Source of the DNA: Entonaema liquescens
Lineage: Eukaryota > Ascomycota > Sordariomycetes > Xylariales > Xylariaceae
Assembly: GCA_902805475.1 (NCBI GenBank)
Contig: CADCSX010000006.1
Location: 124,001-188,000 of the forward strand
Length of the DNA stretch: 64,000 bases
Direction of reading: 5' to 3'
The position numbers and the translations under genes were made by a program. Shown piece by piece: positions 26,087 through 38,210 of this stretch. The notes below the pieces were generated by a model. That model did no database searches and was not told the origin of the DNA. It saw nothing but the letters and a program-made list of their open reading frames with translations. How positions within the stretch are numbered: position 1 is the stretch's first letter; each line of letters starts with the position of its first letter.

Positions 26087-29000
26087 CTAACGGTATGGTC
26101 CAATCGGACCGGGGTATCCTGAATTTGTAGAATGAGAAGTCGACGGTCGACCACTGTCGCCAGATGCACGCGTGCTGTGGCGTGGTGTCATGTCACCGCC
26201 GTGGGGAATGCTGTTAGGGGTTAGTTTGTTCTCGTAGCCGTTACTGAAGTGACGGCTCGACCAAGGGTTACTGTCATCATCTGGAAGATTGACACCGCTA
26301 TCGTTCCAGGGGTTCCGATCAGCATTAAAGCTACGGGTCGACTCTATCGAGATGAGAGACGACTTGGACACATTGCTCGATCCCTTGAAAAATGTATTCA
26401 TGGAATGAGAGCTGTTCTTTCTGCGGTCAAGAGAAGACAAGAGCTGAGACGGCTTCCGGAGCTTGTCAAAGATGGTGGTGGTCCGCTGTTGGGTCATGTC
26501 CTCGCCAAACGCTGGTTTCGTAGGCGAGTCTGTCCCGATGGGAGTGGGGGCATGTTGGAGCAATTTTGAATCAAAGTACTGGAGTGAGTCCTCGAATGAG
26601 TCCGACTTCGGACGCGGGATCGCACCCTTGACAATGGTAGCATCGACACTAGCAGCTGCAAACTGTTGCATAAGGAAGTCAATGGCGTCGCGGAGACCAC
26701 CAGTGTTGTTGCGAGTAAGCTTCCAAAGTAAAGTCACAGTACGTTCACCGTCATCGGTCTTCTCTTCGGGGTTCTCGTGTACTTCAAGAGATACCTCATG
26801 CTGAGTCTTGAGCTTCGAAATAAGCTCGTTAACAAATTCGGGAGACTCGAGGAATTTGACAATGGATGCGGTCCGAGTCAAGACCAATTCGTGAGTTTCA
26901 GGGACCATACCCTTTCAGTAAGTGTTAGATTTCTACTCCTAAATCGTAGTCTGGGCTTTGCAAAACTTACCAGAAATTCATCGGCGCAAAGGGGCACCTG
27001 CCATTCTGGACCGGTGACAGTCACCTCATCACTGGCCTGTTCAGTGCTGGGGAAGACAATCTTGCAATTCCATTTCTTCTCCAGTTCTTCGATCTCTTGC
27101 AGACGAGCAATCAGTTGTCGGTGGTAAAGACGATCAACGTGCACAATCTGAGAAGTAAACTCGGAATGCTACGTTTAGAAACGTTAGCGGCTTGAGTAAA
27201 TTGCATCAGTTCGATAGGTTTATGACTTACTGCTCTATCTACCATGTCCAAAATCTCGGTCTTGACCAGTTCAAGATTCTGAGCGTTTCGAGCGGGGGTA
27301 CGGCAGATAACATTGTCAACTTTGACATCGTCATCTTCACGACCCATGCCTCCTAGTACGCCTGTTAATAAGCCCGAGCCTTGGCCGCGCTGGCGGGGGA
27401 GGTTCATACCACGATCCATAGCGTTCGAGAACTTGACAAAAACAGAGTGTTTTTTCATGATCCGCTGGATGTGTTGACCGCCGATGCCGATGATTCGCTT
27501 GTGGTATTGGTCAGGAACATGGAATGAGATAGAAGCAGGCATTTCCTGCTCTACCAACGTCATCCCCTGTTTCATAGAATCGTACGATGGAGCGATCACG
27601 TCAATATCAAAGTTGTACTCTCTGAAACTATCAAAGATGATTTGAACATTGCCTATATTCTGTTAGTTAAATTCAACAATTACGCTCATGGGACCTACTC
27701 TGTGTCATGATCTTGTTGATCTTGCCATTCTTCTTGCCCGAGACGAACTCTTTATGTTCATTGGCGAGCTCAATCTTAACCCGAATCTGATGCTGAGTTT
27801 GGTTGACGAACTTAATCTGAGAAAGTACGCCAAGGGCTTGCTTCACAGCATCATCAGAGCCGTTGATTGTGAATGTCATCTTATCAAACGAGATGTCTGC
27901 GTCGGAACTGGCGGAGATATCACCAAGCATGGCTCGGATTTCGTGAGGACCCGGAAGCTGAGAAATGCCAGCTTGTTGGATCCACCATGACGCAAAGTAA
28001 AACTGGCCGGCCTACGCTATGGATTAGTATCTCATTACGCATTGTGCATTTTGGAACATACGAGGGACATGATTTCTTTCATGGTGCGTTCAATATGGAG
28101 CCCTTCGACACCTTGAACACGAATCATGTTGCGCTGAGAGGCAAGCGGAGGGAACATGATATAAGTCCCGTTGGTTTCCATAATCTTTCGAACCTTGTCC
28201 ATTCGCCCAAGTAAGATACTATCAATCTTGGGAGGTGAAACTACAGCGTCCTTGATAAAGAGCTTTGTCCTGTTCACCAGCTCGTGGATCTTGCGCTTGG
28301 CTAATTCAATACCTTGAGGATTCTCTCCAGTGATGAATATCTCTTCCGGGTTACGGCGACTTGCATTCGGCGGGCAATATCGGTGCAATTGAGCGAATGG
28401 AGGAAAGTAGATAGCCGTATTCGTGACCGATTCAATCAGCTTGATATTCTTTCGAGAACGGCCGCACACGATAGGATGTAACGTGCTCTCAAAACGCATG
28501 ATATCCAGTTGACGTCCAAGCTACATTCCACATTAGTTCCGTTTTGGCTATTCGTTACGAATTCGAGGCTCGGAATATACCAATTTGTCAATGAAGATAA
28601 GAACCTGGGTCTTGGCATGTTCCGTAGACTCGATATCTCCATAGATAGCAACTCTCCACCTTTGATCTCGGATAACCTCGACGTCACCGTTTAGACCGTC
28701 GACCGTGGGGGTGAGTTTCGGGCCGAGGATAAAAATATCAACTCCACAGAACACGGCGAAAGTATCTAGAGCATCGGTGACATTCTTCTGTAGCGCGCCA
28801 GCTTGAGCGTCGACGATCAATCCATAATCTACATCAACAGTAGTACATCTCTACAATTCTTAGTTTAGCGGCACGAATCATCTATCACATTGCAAGAAGA
28901 GCCAAGATGTGCATACCAATGCCAAGGGGGTATCGCTTAAGATGGTCTCACGGCTCTTGTGAACGAGTTCCGGAGAGCCGGAAAGGCACACTGTCGTAAC

Positions 29001-29417
29001 TTGCGACTTGAAACCTTTTGGTACGCTCGAAATAACGTGGGCTTCGATCGGTAAGGGTCCTTTTGTAAGTTCTCTACACAGGTTCTGCAGATTGGCTAGA
29101 TTCTGAGCGTGGACTGGTAACTCGTAAACGGGAATGTCGTCGGGTGCATCTCCTGGGTGCGTCCACCTAAAAACCGCCTCTCCAGTCGCATGCAGGATCT
29201 CCTCTGTGTTTGGACCGGCGAGATCGGACGCGAACGGAACGTTAAAGGCGAAGTGAATAGTACTATCGGCGGCAGGCGAGGGACTTAGCGAAGCTCCCGG
29301 AGCTCCAGCCTTCTGGTGGGGATTTATGGCGGTCATGTTCATATTTGGTCTTGATGACGCGCCAAAGTTCGGGCTCATCCTCTCGGGCCAGTGACGCATA
29401 TTGGCGAGCTTTTGCAT
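26087..29417 (-). CDS. Multi-KH-domain RNA-binding protein
   Basis: Predicted cytoplasmic RNA-binding protein of 995 residues belonging to a Pezizomycotina family with several tandem KH domains; its RNA targets are unknown to me. Seven exons on the minus strand: 28917..29417, 28581..28850, 28062..28520, 27699..28011, 27231..27652, 26971..27168 and 26087..26911, with six introns of 46-66 bp. The clearest GxxG loop is in IIGIGGQHIQRIMKK (about residue 570). Degenerate KH loops are seen at VCGRSRKNIKLIE (about 275-288), LLGRMDKVRKIM and SGKKNGKINKIM. The C-terminal ~250 residues are Ser/Asn/Pro-rich and end in a Gly-Pro-rich tail, probably disordered and regulatory. I start at the ATG preceding QKLANMRHWPERM, which matches my memory of the family's N-terminus; an in-frame open extension upstream lacks family character. 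A pyrimidine-rich tract lies upstream at about 29510-29660. Confidence 0.9.
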
Positions 29418-32400
29418 GGTGAAACCGGGGAAGGAAAGGGCCTTGGGGTGAGCGTTAATAGGTAGGAGTAAGGGTAAGGGTAGGTGAGGAGTTGGAAAAT
29501 GGGGTATCTCGTGCGGGAAGATCAAAGAAGGAAGAATGAGAAAGGAATTAAAAAGAAAAAAAAAGAAAAGGAAAGTGAGTAAGGAAGAAGAGGAAACCGG
29601 AAGGTGTCGTAGACGGTTTCTTCTTCTAAACCTTTCTCTTATTTTATTTTTCTTCAAAGATGGGCAACCTCTACAACTGGCTGGCGGGGAGGTTGAGAGA
29701 ATGAATAATGAGGAGAAAGTGGAATTGACGGGATGGATGGACGGATGGATTTTGGGACATGAGATGTGGTGGACTGGAAGAATCGATGGAACGAGCCAAA
29801 AGCCCGAAGTGTCGGGTGTGTCGAAGCTGCAGTCAGCAGCTTGTGGCTGTCCAATCAGCTTGATGGATTCTGGGGAACTGAGTGAGAAAAGCCCTGGGGA
29901 GCCCTGAGAAGTGTGATACGTACCGCAATTAGCTTGGCCGAATGCCCTGTAATTGTGTGGGCTTAGCGCGGTTGGTGAACGGTCCAAACTCATTCCAGTT
30001 GTAGTGGGGGCTGGCGGACCACTGATGCGCCGTTTGGAACAGTTACCTCAGAGCTACGGCAAGCTCTACCGTTAGATTAGTACTTTTCATTAGCAAGCAC
30101 AGTGGGCGAATTGAGTTAGCCCGAGCTAATTAGGTACATGCGCAAAGATAGACAAGCAAGTACCAAATGTCTCCCTAAAAGCATAGGTGGTTTCTTTCTG
30201 GCGTCATCATTAGCTGTGAGATTCACGTACAATCTACTTCTTTCTATATTGCAATCTAATAAATTGACGATATTGATTTATTTCTATTTACTTGAATGCC
30301 TATCTACTTACACAATGGTGCGATTGATTCCAATCAGCGATGAAAACTCAGAAAAAGAACCAAAGACATATTTAGAAATGAACCCTGCCTTGGCTTTTAT
30401 GCTTGCAACATTTTTTTGATCTCGATTGTAAGTCTAATTTTGCATTACACAGATGGGTAGGTACAAATGCTTTAACTGCAACTGCGACTACAACTGCAAC
30501 TGCAAATGGGCTGGTGGTTAATAAGGTGAGACTGCCCAGGTTATAGTACGTTAGGTACATGTGATGGTACATGATACATATACCACCTAAAAGGTATAAA
30601 AAAAAAAAAAAAAAAAAAAGGTACTTACAGGATTTATTTCAGCCGTCTTCCTCGTCTTCCCTCTATCTTAAGGTTTGCACACTTACTCGAATCCATCCAT
30701 CTCTCCCTCCCCCTCGTATGAGATGAGATAGTGTAACTGTAACATAACACATCTACTTTTTTGACGTATGTAAGTCACTTCACATGTCTCGTTTCTTTTA
30801 AAATACTACTCTACTACTACTCTACGGTCTACCTAGGTTCTACCTAACTCACTCACTCAAATAACTCAAACACACGAGTGCGTATATATATTTGAACGGC
30901 TATTAGAAAGTGGCTATTAAAAAAAGTGTGGCCCGTGGTTGGTTTCGTCTGTGCGTTCAAATGTGGGCAACACGAACTGGACTCAAGGAATAAGGTACTA
31001 AACTATCCTGTGTAAGGACTAGTTGTGGAATACAGGGATGTTGAATTATTAAATTTCATCTCTTTCCTGGTCGAGTCCTGGCCTTGCCCGGCCTACCTGA
31101 TTTGAGATGCATTCCAAACAGACATAGCCACGGTGCACAAGACCATAGTTAACCAAGTACGGTACTCTCTCACACACTTTTCATACCACCCGCCTTCTCT
31201 TTCACTTACAATAGTTAGATCCGTACGTCTTTCTCTCTCATCCCTACATTGTTCAGCTCGACCTTTGTTCGACCTTACGGATCGTGGCCGGGCATGGACA
31301 TAAACATGGACATGAACATGGACATGGTCCTGGAAGCTCGAGCCGACCTAGAATCAGATGGATCGCGGCACGGACACAACTGATAATTACATACATATAA
31401 CGTACATAATCTACTTTGCATATCTGAGTTGGCAGATCTCCCGCGTATTCTTCATCCCTTTAATCATCCCTCCGGGTCTTATGAAAAGTAAAAGCAAAAG
31501 CAAAAGCAAAAGCAAAAGTAAAAGATAAAAGATAAAGCCAGAAACCACAACACGTAGCGTAGGTAGAGCAATAATATCAACTAGGTTCAGGTTCTGTGGA
31601 GAGATACTGTTTACCCTTTAAACGTTCCGCGAAGGTTGGCTAACTAACTACGCTACTTCCCTTTCCCTTTCTCTTCCCCTTCCCCTTAAGATTCCAATAT
31701 CTCACCTAAGCTTAAAAGGAGTAGAGCATTAGACTCGATCCCTTCGATTTTCTTAGTTTTAGACGTCTAAGAAGCGCCACACATACATGCTAAAAAAGCA
31801 CAGACGCTGTGTTGTACATCAGCAACGTTCGATCGGTGGGTAATGGGCCACGGGGCGTCCTATATATTTGGAATATTGACTCGTATATCTCGGACTGCTA
31901 CTATTTATTCTCTCCAGCCAGCTTACGGTCCTTCCTAGCGGTACTCTATAGGGGGAGGCACCGGGGTCATCCGGGGCCGCGCGTCTTTACCTTCATAATC
32001 ACTGCCGAAGCCCCGGTGGTGGGCGGCTTACATACACGTGTAGGGCTTCCAGGCCCCATCGTAAAATCATTGATTCCGATTTCCGAGCCGTTGTGGAAAG
32101 GAGACTGTCCTAAAGCATGCCTCTGATCTTCTATGTGCTGCTAGCTACTATTGTAAATCGACAACTAGGGAACCAAAGAAATGGGGAAAAGCAAGTGTTA
32201 GACATTCGTCAATAAAGGCGAATCCTACAATACATTACAAATATTGGCTATGGAAAACCCGTATTCTTAGGCAAAATATTCCCCAACCCTGACATATGGT
32301 GTCCGTGTAGTGACCGGCCTACAATAGGAGAATGTACTACCGAGCGTAACTCGGCTAACACTCCATAGCCGTATTGAGAGTGACGGGAATAGGTATACGG

Positions 32401-32877
32401 TTGCAGCACTATATGCACTTCTCTTCCTCGCTTATGCAAATCAGAGCTCCTGCCACCTAAAGTGGAGGATACCTAAACATGCACCACCACATTACCGAAC
32501 TAACAGGACACAAAGTGCTTTGGGTCTTTTGGTAAAAGCCATCTGGTATTATATACAGTCCATGCAGATAAGCAAGCACTTGACTACATAGAGCCTGGTC
32601 TCGTGGAGGAACTCTGCATGCCACCACCCATGTCAAGCCACGGCTCTAAGCCAACTCCTACACCCGTAAAACATCCTCGATGCCAACGCCGAGCAGACCT
32701 CTGTACTGATACTATAGTGTGATGCCAAGAACTATAACAAGCTCAACCTTAATTCCCTTTATGGTCAATCATAGACCCATTTAGAACACGAAGGGGTATC
32801 GTCTTTCACTAACCCTCCTCAATTTTAGTTACAATACCGACTCCGTTGGTGTATCATCTTTAGCGTCTAGGATGTAA
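29418..32877. other. Intergenic region between the KH gene and the 893-residue gene
   Basis: It contains the promoter/leader of the KH gene (CT-rich on the minus strand at about 29510-29660) and the 3' flank of the next gene. Tandem repeats include ACTGCA-like units at about 30472-30508, an A-run at about 30599-30619, ACATGGAC units at about 31292-31327 and AAAAGC units at about 31483-31530. No gene was recognised; a 105-codon frame at 31809-32126 lacks relatives. Confidence 0.45.
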
Positions 32878-35559
32878 TTATTGGTAGACTTGCCTTCGAC
32901 TATTGTCGGCATAAATGATATCCTGCTGGGCTGCCCGGGGCCGCTCAATATATGTGACTTCTTCCTCTGGGTGAGGTGGTCTATCATAATACCGCTCTAC
33001 CGGTTGAATACTAAACTCGCGCCTGGGCAAATCACGTTCCACCGGCCTTGCGCCGAATTCGCGAACTGCGGGCGCCGCATCCCTTCTTACCTCAGGGTGA
33101 ACGCTCGCAGCATATCGCCTAGATGGTACCTCAGGTCGTACAGCCTCGACTCTGTTGTAATACGGCACAGCCTCCGGCGGTCGGACGCTCGTAGCTCTAG
33201 GTAAATAGTCCCTTGATATATCCTCAGGAGCTCGCCCTGCTGGTGCTCCTCGAGCTGAAATAAACTCTTGGTTCGGTGCTCCCATAGGTTGTGTAGAGTA
33301 GTCGCGCTCTCGATAGCTCCTGTAGTCAATTCCATACTCTGGCTGCGTGATGACACGTCGGGGAGCATATGTAGGCGATGCACGCCGGTAAATGATTCCA
33401 TCCTCTTCAAAGGCCTCTCCAGCCATACGAGATGGAGCACGCAGCGGCACTCTTTCGTAGACCAACTCACGCTCGCTCGATCTTGGAGGTGGTACGATTG
33501 AATGGCGAGTGACGGCACTGGCACGGGGAGGATCAAAATACTCGCGGCCATACTGGTCAACTAAGATACGAGGTGGGGGAGCAGGAGGTGCCATCGTAGG
33601 GGAACGCCTCTCCACAAGGACGGGCGAACGTGATCTAGCACGATCAGCATAAGGCCGTACACTCATTCGTCCATCACGTTGGTAAGTAGGAACATCCCGA
33701 TAGGGAGGGTTTACTGAGTAACTCGCCGAGCGTAGAGGACGTGACTCCACGGCACCGTAAGGAGCCGGGTAGCCATAGGGGGACTGGACTCGCTGGATGT
33801 ACTGTACGATCGTCCCGTCCGGTCGCCGTTCTTCGTATACACCGCGATCTAATCTTTGGCCTGCTGGGGCGACAGATTGGCGCAGCTGTCTTGCATAAGG
33901 GTCATCCGGCCTTTCGAACCCATATGGGGGTCTCTCGGGCGGTATATGTGGAGTAGGGTACTGGTCGCGGTGTAGCACAGATACTGGTCGTTCGATTCGT
34001 GGCTCATCGTATACTAGCTCTTGTCCGGGTCTAGCCTCCGGCCGTATTCGCTTTTGAGGACGGACGAACTGAGGCGCGGATAGTGGTGAAGGTGATCGAG
34101 GTTCGGGTTTGATGTAAGGAGATCCCGGGGCGTCTGGCGCTCTCGCTTCAGCCTTTCTCTTGTTCTTCTTTTTATTCTTTTTCTTGCCTCCTTTTTCTCC
34201 TTGAGGGGAGCTTTCCGGACTTGTAATGACGCCATGCTCCTGCCGTAGAGCTGTTACTTGGGCTGGTGCGCCTGGTAAAATGCTAATATCCGGCTCAGGT
34301 ATAGGGGCTCGTCGAGCTACTGCCAATGGCGAGACATGAGCAGGCTGGGGCGCGAAGGGCGAAAGATCATGAGCGCGAACCACGGGTGACGCTTGCTGTC
34401 TGAAGTGAGCACTAGGAAGCAACTGGTGAGGGTTCTGGATATGGCTGAAGTCAGCAGGCTGGTCCGAATCTGTATTGCCAGAGTTATCGGATCTACTGGC
34501 AGCACCGCTATCTGAACTGATGACCTGTGCATCTACCTGACGTGCCTGGCGTGAATGTGATATTATATCTCCTTCACGACTAGTTTTTGAGTTGCTATAC
34601 ATTGCGTGGTCTTGGACAGACGTGGCTAAGCCACCAACGTTCGGCTGGGGCTGGCGGGAACTACTCGCAGTTTGGATTGGCTGTGCGCTACGACTAAGAT
34701 CTGTTTGGTAGGACGACGCCGGAGTATGGACGGGTTGAGGAGCAAATTGTTTTTGCTGTGGAGCAAACATAGCCTGTTGACCCGACGCATCTTGCATGTG
34801 TACATCCTGGCGTATTGGATTCTGAACTCGAGGCGAGGCACGAGAGTCGGGTGTTTCAAGTGGACTGGAATAGAATGTATTATCGTCGAAAGAGTCACTC
34901 GATTCGGAAAGGGTACCGGCATTAGGAGTATTGGAACTAGGCAGAGGAGCAGTAGCTTGTACGAGAGTTAGTGCCTTTGCCAAAATATCAGAGAGGTCTA
35001 AATCAACTGGCTGCTCAGAAGGCTGTAAAGGAGCCTTGGCCAGAGTCTTTCGATACTCGAACTCGTCTTTGAGTTCTTGTTCGATCTTTAACCTTCGCAT
35101 TTGGAGCTCTGCCTTAGCGATATAATCGGTTGTTTGATGATGTAAAACGGAGTTGTTATCCGTCCTGGCAGGATCTAATGGTCTTGAGACACGTATGATG
35201 GATGCATTAGAACCTGTCGAAGCTACGGCAACAGCGGGCTGCTGCAGGTTTGTCTTGAAGGACTGCATATTGTCCACCTGGTAAGAATTGAGGTTAGGTG
35301 CATTTTGCAAAGGTAATGAAGATGACGAAGGCGCGACGCGATCTCTCGCGAGCGAAGTAGGCTGCTGAGGAGTAGCCGGCTTAGCCACTTTGATACGGGA
35401 ATGCTTCCCAGATACTATCGTATCTCGAAAGTTGATAACCTTCTGATATTGGCTAATCTCATCGAGATCAGAAGATGTTAGGGATGTCAGAGCGCCGTTC
35501 TGAGCGCCTGGTTGATAGCCTAGGGCTATGGGTTCTCGTGAGATACTGGCTTGAGCCAT
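32878..35559 (-). CDS. Large intrinsically disordered protein, function unknown
   Basis: A single uninterrupted 893-codon frame on the minus strand with a clean ATG and TAA. I cannot assign a function. The N-terminal ~60 residues (from MAQASISREPIALGY through the TSSDLDEISQYQKV segment) look ordered and may be the conserved part. A predicted helical, charged segment follows around residues 150-190. Most of the rest is Pro/Gln/Ser/Arg-rich. A Lys-rich block (KKNKKKNKRK) lies near residue 460 and could be a nuclear localisation signal. The C-terminal half has many Arg-Tyr-Pro motifs, with a PPPRILVDQYGREYFDPP segment that stands out as possibly conserved. Such composition is common in fungal nuclear or condensate-forming proteins, which is inference only. 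Confidence 0.85.
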   Translation of the reverse strand: MAQASISREPIALGYQPGAQNGALTSLTSSDLDEISQYQKVINFRDTIVSGKHSRIKVAKPATPQQPTSLARDRVAPSSSSLPLQNAPNLNSYQVDNMQSFKTNLQQPAVAVASTGSNASIIRVSRPLDPARTDNNSVLHHQTTDYIAKAELQMRRLKIEQELKDEFEYRKTLAKAPLQPSEQPVDLDLSDILAKALTLVQATAPLPSSNTPNAGTLSESSDSFDDNTFYSSPLETPDSRASPRVQNPIRQDVHMQDASGQQAMFAPQQKQFAPQPVHTPASSYQTDLSRSAQPIQTASSSRQPQPNVGGLATSVQDHAMYSNSKTSREGDIISHSRQARQVDAQVISSDSGAASRSDNSGNTDSDQPADFSHIQNPHQLLPSAHFRQQASPVVRAHDLSPFAPQPAHVSPLAVARRAPIPEPDISILPGAPAQVTALRQEHGVITSPESSPQGEKGGKKKNKKKNKRKAEARAPDAPGSPYIKPEPRSPSPLSAPQFVRPQKRIRPEARPGQELVYDEPRIERPVSVLHRDQYPTPHIPPERPPYGFERPDDPYARQLRQSVAPAGQRLDRGVYEERRPDGTIVQYIQRVQSPYGYPAPYGAVESRPLRSASYSVNPPYRDVPTYQRDGRMSVRPYADRARSRSPVLVERRSPTMAPPAPPPRILVDQYGREYFDPPRASAVTRHSIVPPPRSSERELVYERVPLRAPSRMAGEAFEEDGIIYRRASPTYAPRRVITQPEYGIDYRSYRERDYSTQPMGAPNQEFISARGAPAGRAPEDISRDYLPRATSVRPPEAVPYYNRVEAVRPEVPSRRYAASVHPEVRRDAAPAVREFGARPVERDLPRREFSIQPVERYYDRPPHPEEEVTYIERPRAAQQDIIYADNSRRQVYQ

Positions 35560-36523
35560 GTTTTCTTGGTTGGAATCAACTTAACAAGAGAACCATCCAT
35601 AGATCAAAGGTCTAACATCCAGAGAATATTTGACAATGCGGAAAATATACGATTACTATTTTGTGATGGGAGACAAGTATCACACGGAAGAGAAATCGGA
35701 TTGATAACTTCTTCGATGCTTTTGCATGAAGTCGAAGAAGGGAGAATGGAAGACGTGTCGCACCACGGGTCGAGTTCTAGTTAGAACTTGAAATGATTTA
35801 ATTTTTTTTTTTCCGACCAAATGCATTTTAGAACAATACCGGAACTGCACCGTGCATGGACCCACATGTACAGCTCAGGTAAGGTATATACCTAGGTACA
35901 TACACTTAAGTAGATGTACGTAGTACACGTACATGCAAGGTATGACACTAATAAGGATTAGACAAGCAAGGCCTCGGCAACAATACGTCAATCTATCGAA
36001 TTCTGATTACTTCATCGCTCATGTCGCTCTCGGCTAGGATATCTACAGTAAGGCTAGAAGTAGGACAACATGTACCTAACCTAACCTAACGTCTCGTTTT
36101 GCCGGTGACTCAAAAACAAAAATATAGAGTTATTGTTGAGCAGTCAAGAATAAGTTTAATCTAGAATATCTTCATAGTAATTAGTTATCATATTAAGAAG
36201 AGTAATGGAGTATAAGTACTTAATATTCGCCTTGAGTCTTATTAGGTCTTAAGTCGTGATGATGCCTTAACTCTCTCTACCTTACTTCTCTCTACCTTTA
36301 CTTCCCTAGGTTAGATTATTCTACACATTCCCCCCCCCTCTCCCGTGTTAACCGCTTAAACGGATCAACATCTAACCTCTCAAGTCTCTCAACCGGCCTT
36401 TGATTTTTTTTTTTTTTTTAAATTTTTTTTTTTTTATATTAATACAACTACTTTTAAAATTATAGAATTCATCCTTACAATCATAATTCATATAGGTTTC
36501 CTATACTAGGTACATACGGCATT
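35560..36523. promoter_or_regulatory. Shared upstream region of two divergent genes
   Basis: A 964-bp space between divergently transcribed starts at 35559 (-) and 36524 (+), so it must contain both promoters. It has CCTAA repeats at about 36073-36089, a C-run near 36330-36340 and two long T-runs around 36404-36436 interrupted by AAA. No coding sequence was seen. Confidence 0.45.
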
Positions 36524-37421
36524 ATGGCATCACATACGACACAACCCAATGGGGAAACATCCTCGAGGCCCGTATTATTCTTGTGAGATCGCCTTCGCCT
36601 TCTAATTAGATCGATAAATTGGAAACTAATTATATCAATAGCGACATAGACAACTGTCTCTACCCTAGAAGTATGCCTAGTTGAGCCCGCTATCAACTTG
36701 CAAAGAGGGGGTTATCCCATGCTGACCGCCAGAGTAGGCACAAAAGTCCATGATTTGATGGCAGACCTGATAGATAGATACTTCGCGATGCATTTGGGTC
36801 TCCCAGAAGAAGAAGCCATCAAACTCCACCAAGAATACTACAAGAATTACGGTCTCGCTATTGAGGGTCTAGTACGGCACCACCAAATCGACCCCCTAGA
36901 CTACAATGCCAAGGTCGACGACGCCTTGCCTCTAGAGAACATTATCAAGCCGAACCCGCAACTACGGAAATTACTCGAGGATATCGACAAGTCCAAAGTG
37001 AAATTATGGCTTCTCACTAATGCATACATCACGCATGGTAAGAGAGTCGTTAAGCTGCTGGGCATAGAAGACCAGTTCGAGGGCCTCACGTACTGCGACT
37101 ATTCGCAAATTCCTATTATCTGCAAACCCCACAGGGACATGTTTGTTAAGGCGATGAAGGAGGCTGGAGTAGAGCGAGTCGAGGATTGCTATTTTGTTGG
37201 TAAGTGCATATCCACGTAAATCATCTAGCGGCAGCTAACCTCGCCTAGACGACTCATACGCCAATGCAGTGGGTGCACAGAATCTAGGCTGGACATCGGT
37301 TCACATTGTTGAGGAAGGACTACCAGTCCCGACAACTCCGGCCTCCAAGTACCAGATTAGGCATCTAGAGGAGCTCCGAGGGATATTCCCTCAATTCTTC
37401 AAGTCGGAAAACCAATCATAG
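36524..37421 (+). CDS. SDT1: Pyrimidine 5'-nucleotidase, HAD superfamily (Sdt1/Phm8 type)
   Basis: Predicted phosphatase removing phosphate from nucleoside monophosphates such as UMP and CMP; 240 residues. Four exons: 36524..36582, 36642..36670 (only 29 nt), 36738..37199 and 37249..37421, with GT-AG introns of 59, 67 and 49 bp. The catalytic motif I FFDIDNCLYP (nucleophile D21, second Asp D23) is built from exons 1 and 2. An annotation that begins at the long exon 3 frame would lose the active site. Motif II is in LLTNA, motif III Lys in CKPH, and motif IV in YFVDDS, whose two Asp flank the exon 3-4 join. The remaining sequence (KVHDLMADLIDRYF, YGLAIEGLVRHHQIDP) is typical of fungal Sdt1 proteins. 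It converges on MED21, 226 bp away. Confidence 0.93.
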
Positions 37422-37647
37422 AAAGACAGCATAGAGACATAAAGCTCAGGTGTAGCATATAGCATAGGCCGAGGCGTTTTGGGTGCACCATCTGAAGATA
37501 AGAATAGAGTTCAATATTATAGAAAGTCATAGTTATAGTCTAAGTCCGAAGCCCTCTGGCTGCACTGATAGACTGAGAAATTCATAACGATATCCATAAC
37601 GCCTAACCGGGGTATCAATGTTCTACCACTTCACTCCTCATAAGTGT

Positions 37648-38210
37648 TTATGGGCGTCTGATGCTGCGAATGACGGCGTCTAGCTTCGCCATGGTATCCT
37701 CTTTCTCCTTAATCGCCTCCTGTCGTTGCGCCTCGGCTACCTTAAGCTCTTCCTCTAATTCTTTGATATTGCGCTCCTGGTCCTGCTCACTGTTATCGAG
37801 GCCGGGTAGTAGCGATATGAGCAGTTCGATCTGCTGTTCTTTCGTGATGAGGTCCTGAGCGAGCTCGACTTGAGCTGCTTTGAAGACGTCGTCTGGGTGA
37901 GGGTCCACTGTTTGGGTGCGACGGGTTAGCATACATATTAAGTAGCTGGTTGGCTAGTAAGATCGGAATATAACTTGAGTTCAGGTTAACTTGCCCTCTT
38001 CTTGGCCTGGCTCCTGCTTTACATCTCTAATTTGGTCGGTAGGTCCCAGGGTCTCGAGGTTATGGTGTCGGTTGATGTAGTGAATGCATGCGACGAATTG
38101 CTGGGCTAGCTAAATCCTCGGAATGTTAGTTATTGTTAGATCAGCCCAGATATTTTCAAGGCTCTAACCTGGTCAACAGCATCTTGCAATTGAGTGAGTC
38201 TGTCCCCCAT
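37648..38210 (-). CDS. MED21: Mediator complex subunit 21
   Basis: Subunit of the Mediator middle module linking transcription factors to RNA polymerase II; pairs with Med7 in yeast. 138 residues, three exons on the minus strand: 38169..38210, 37995..38109 and 37648..37907. Family landmarks are MGDRLTQLQDAVDQ at the start, QQFVACIHYINRHH, HPDDVFKAAQVELAQDLI and the long Glu/Lys/Gln coiled coil ending AVIRSIRRP. Intron 1 is ordinary GT-AG (59 bp). Intron 2 (37908..37994, 87 bp) starts GCAAGT and ends ACAG, so it is a GC-AG intron; the nearest GT would break the frame. Without it the conserved EEVDPHPDD join cannot be made. It shares a 326-bp upstream region with RRG7. Confidence 0.93.

Noticed and set aside
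29418..29993. N-terminal extension of the KH protein to 371 residues before the first intron
   Set aside because: The extra ~190 residues are Phe/Leu/Pro/Ser text from a pyrimidine-rich leader, unlike the family; the ATG at 29417 fits known N-termini.
36073..36089. CCTAA repeats as interstitial telomere sequence
   Set aside because: Only about three units of CCTAA, not CCCTAA, and within a region full of similar TACCTA words.
36698..37219. Nucleotidase starting at the long frame within exon 3
   Set aside because: That frame starts at a TTG inside an intron and lacks the catalytic motif; the upstream small exons restore it in phase.
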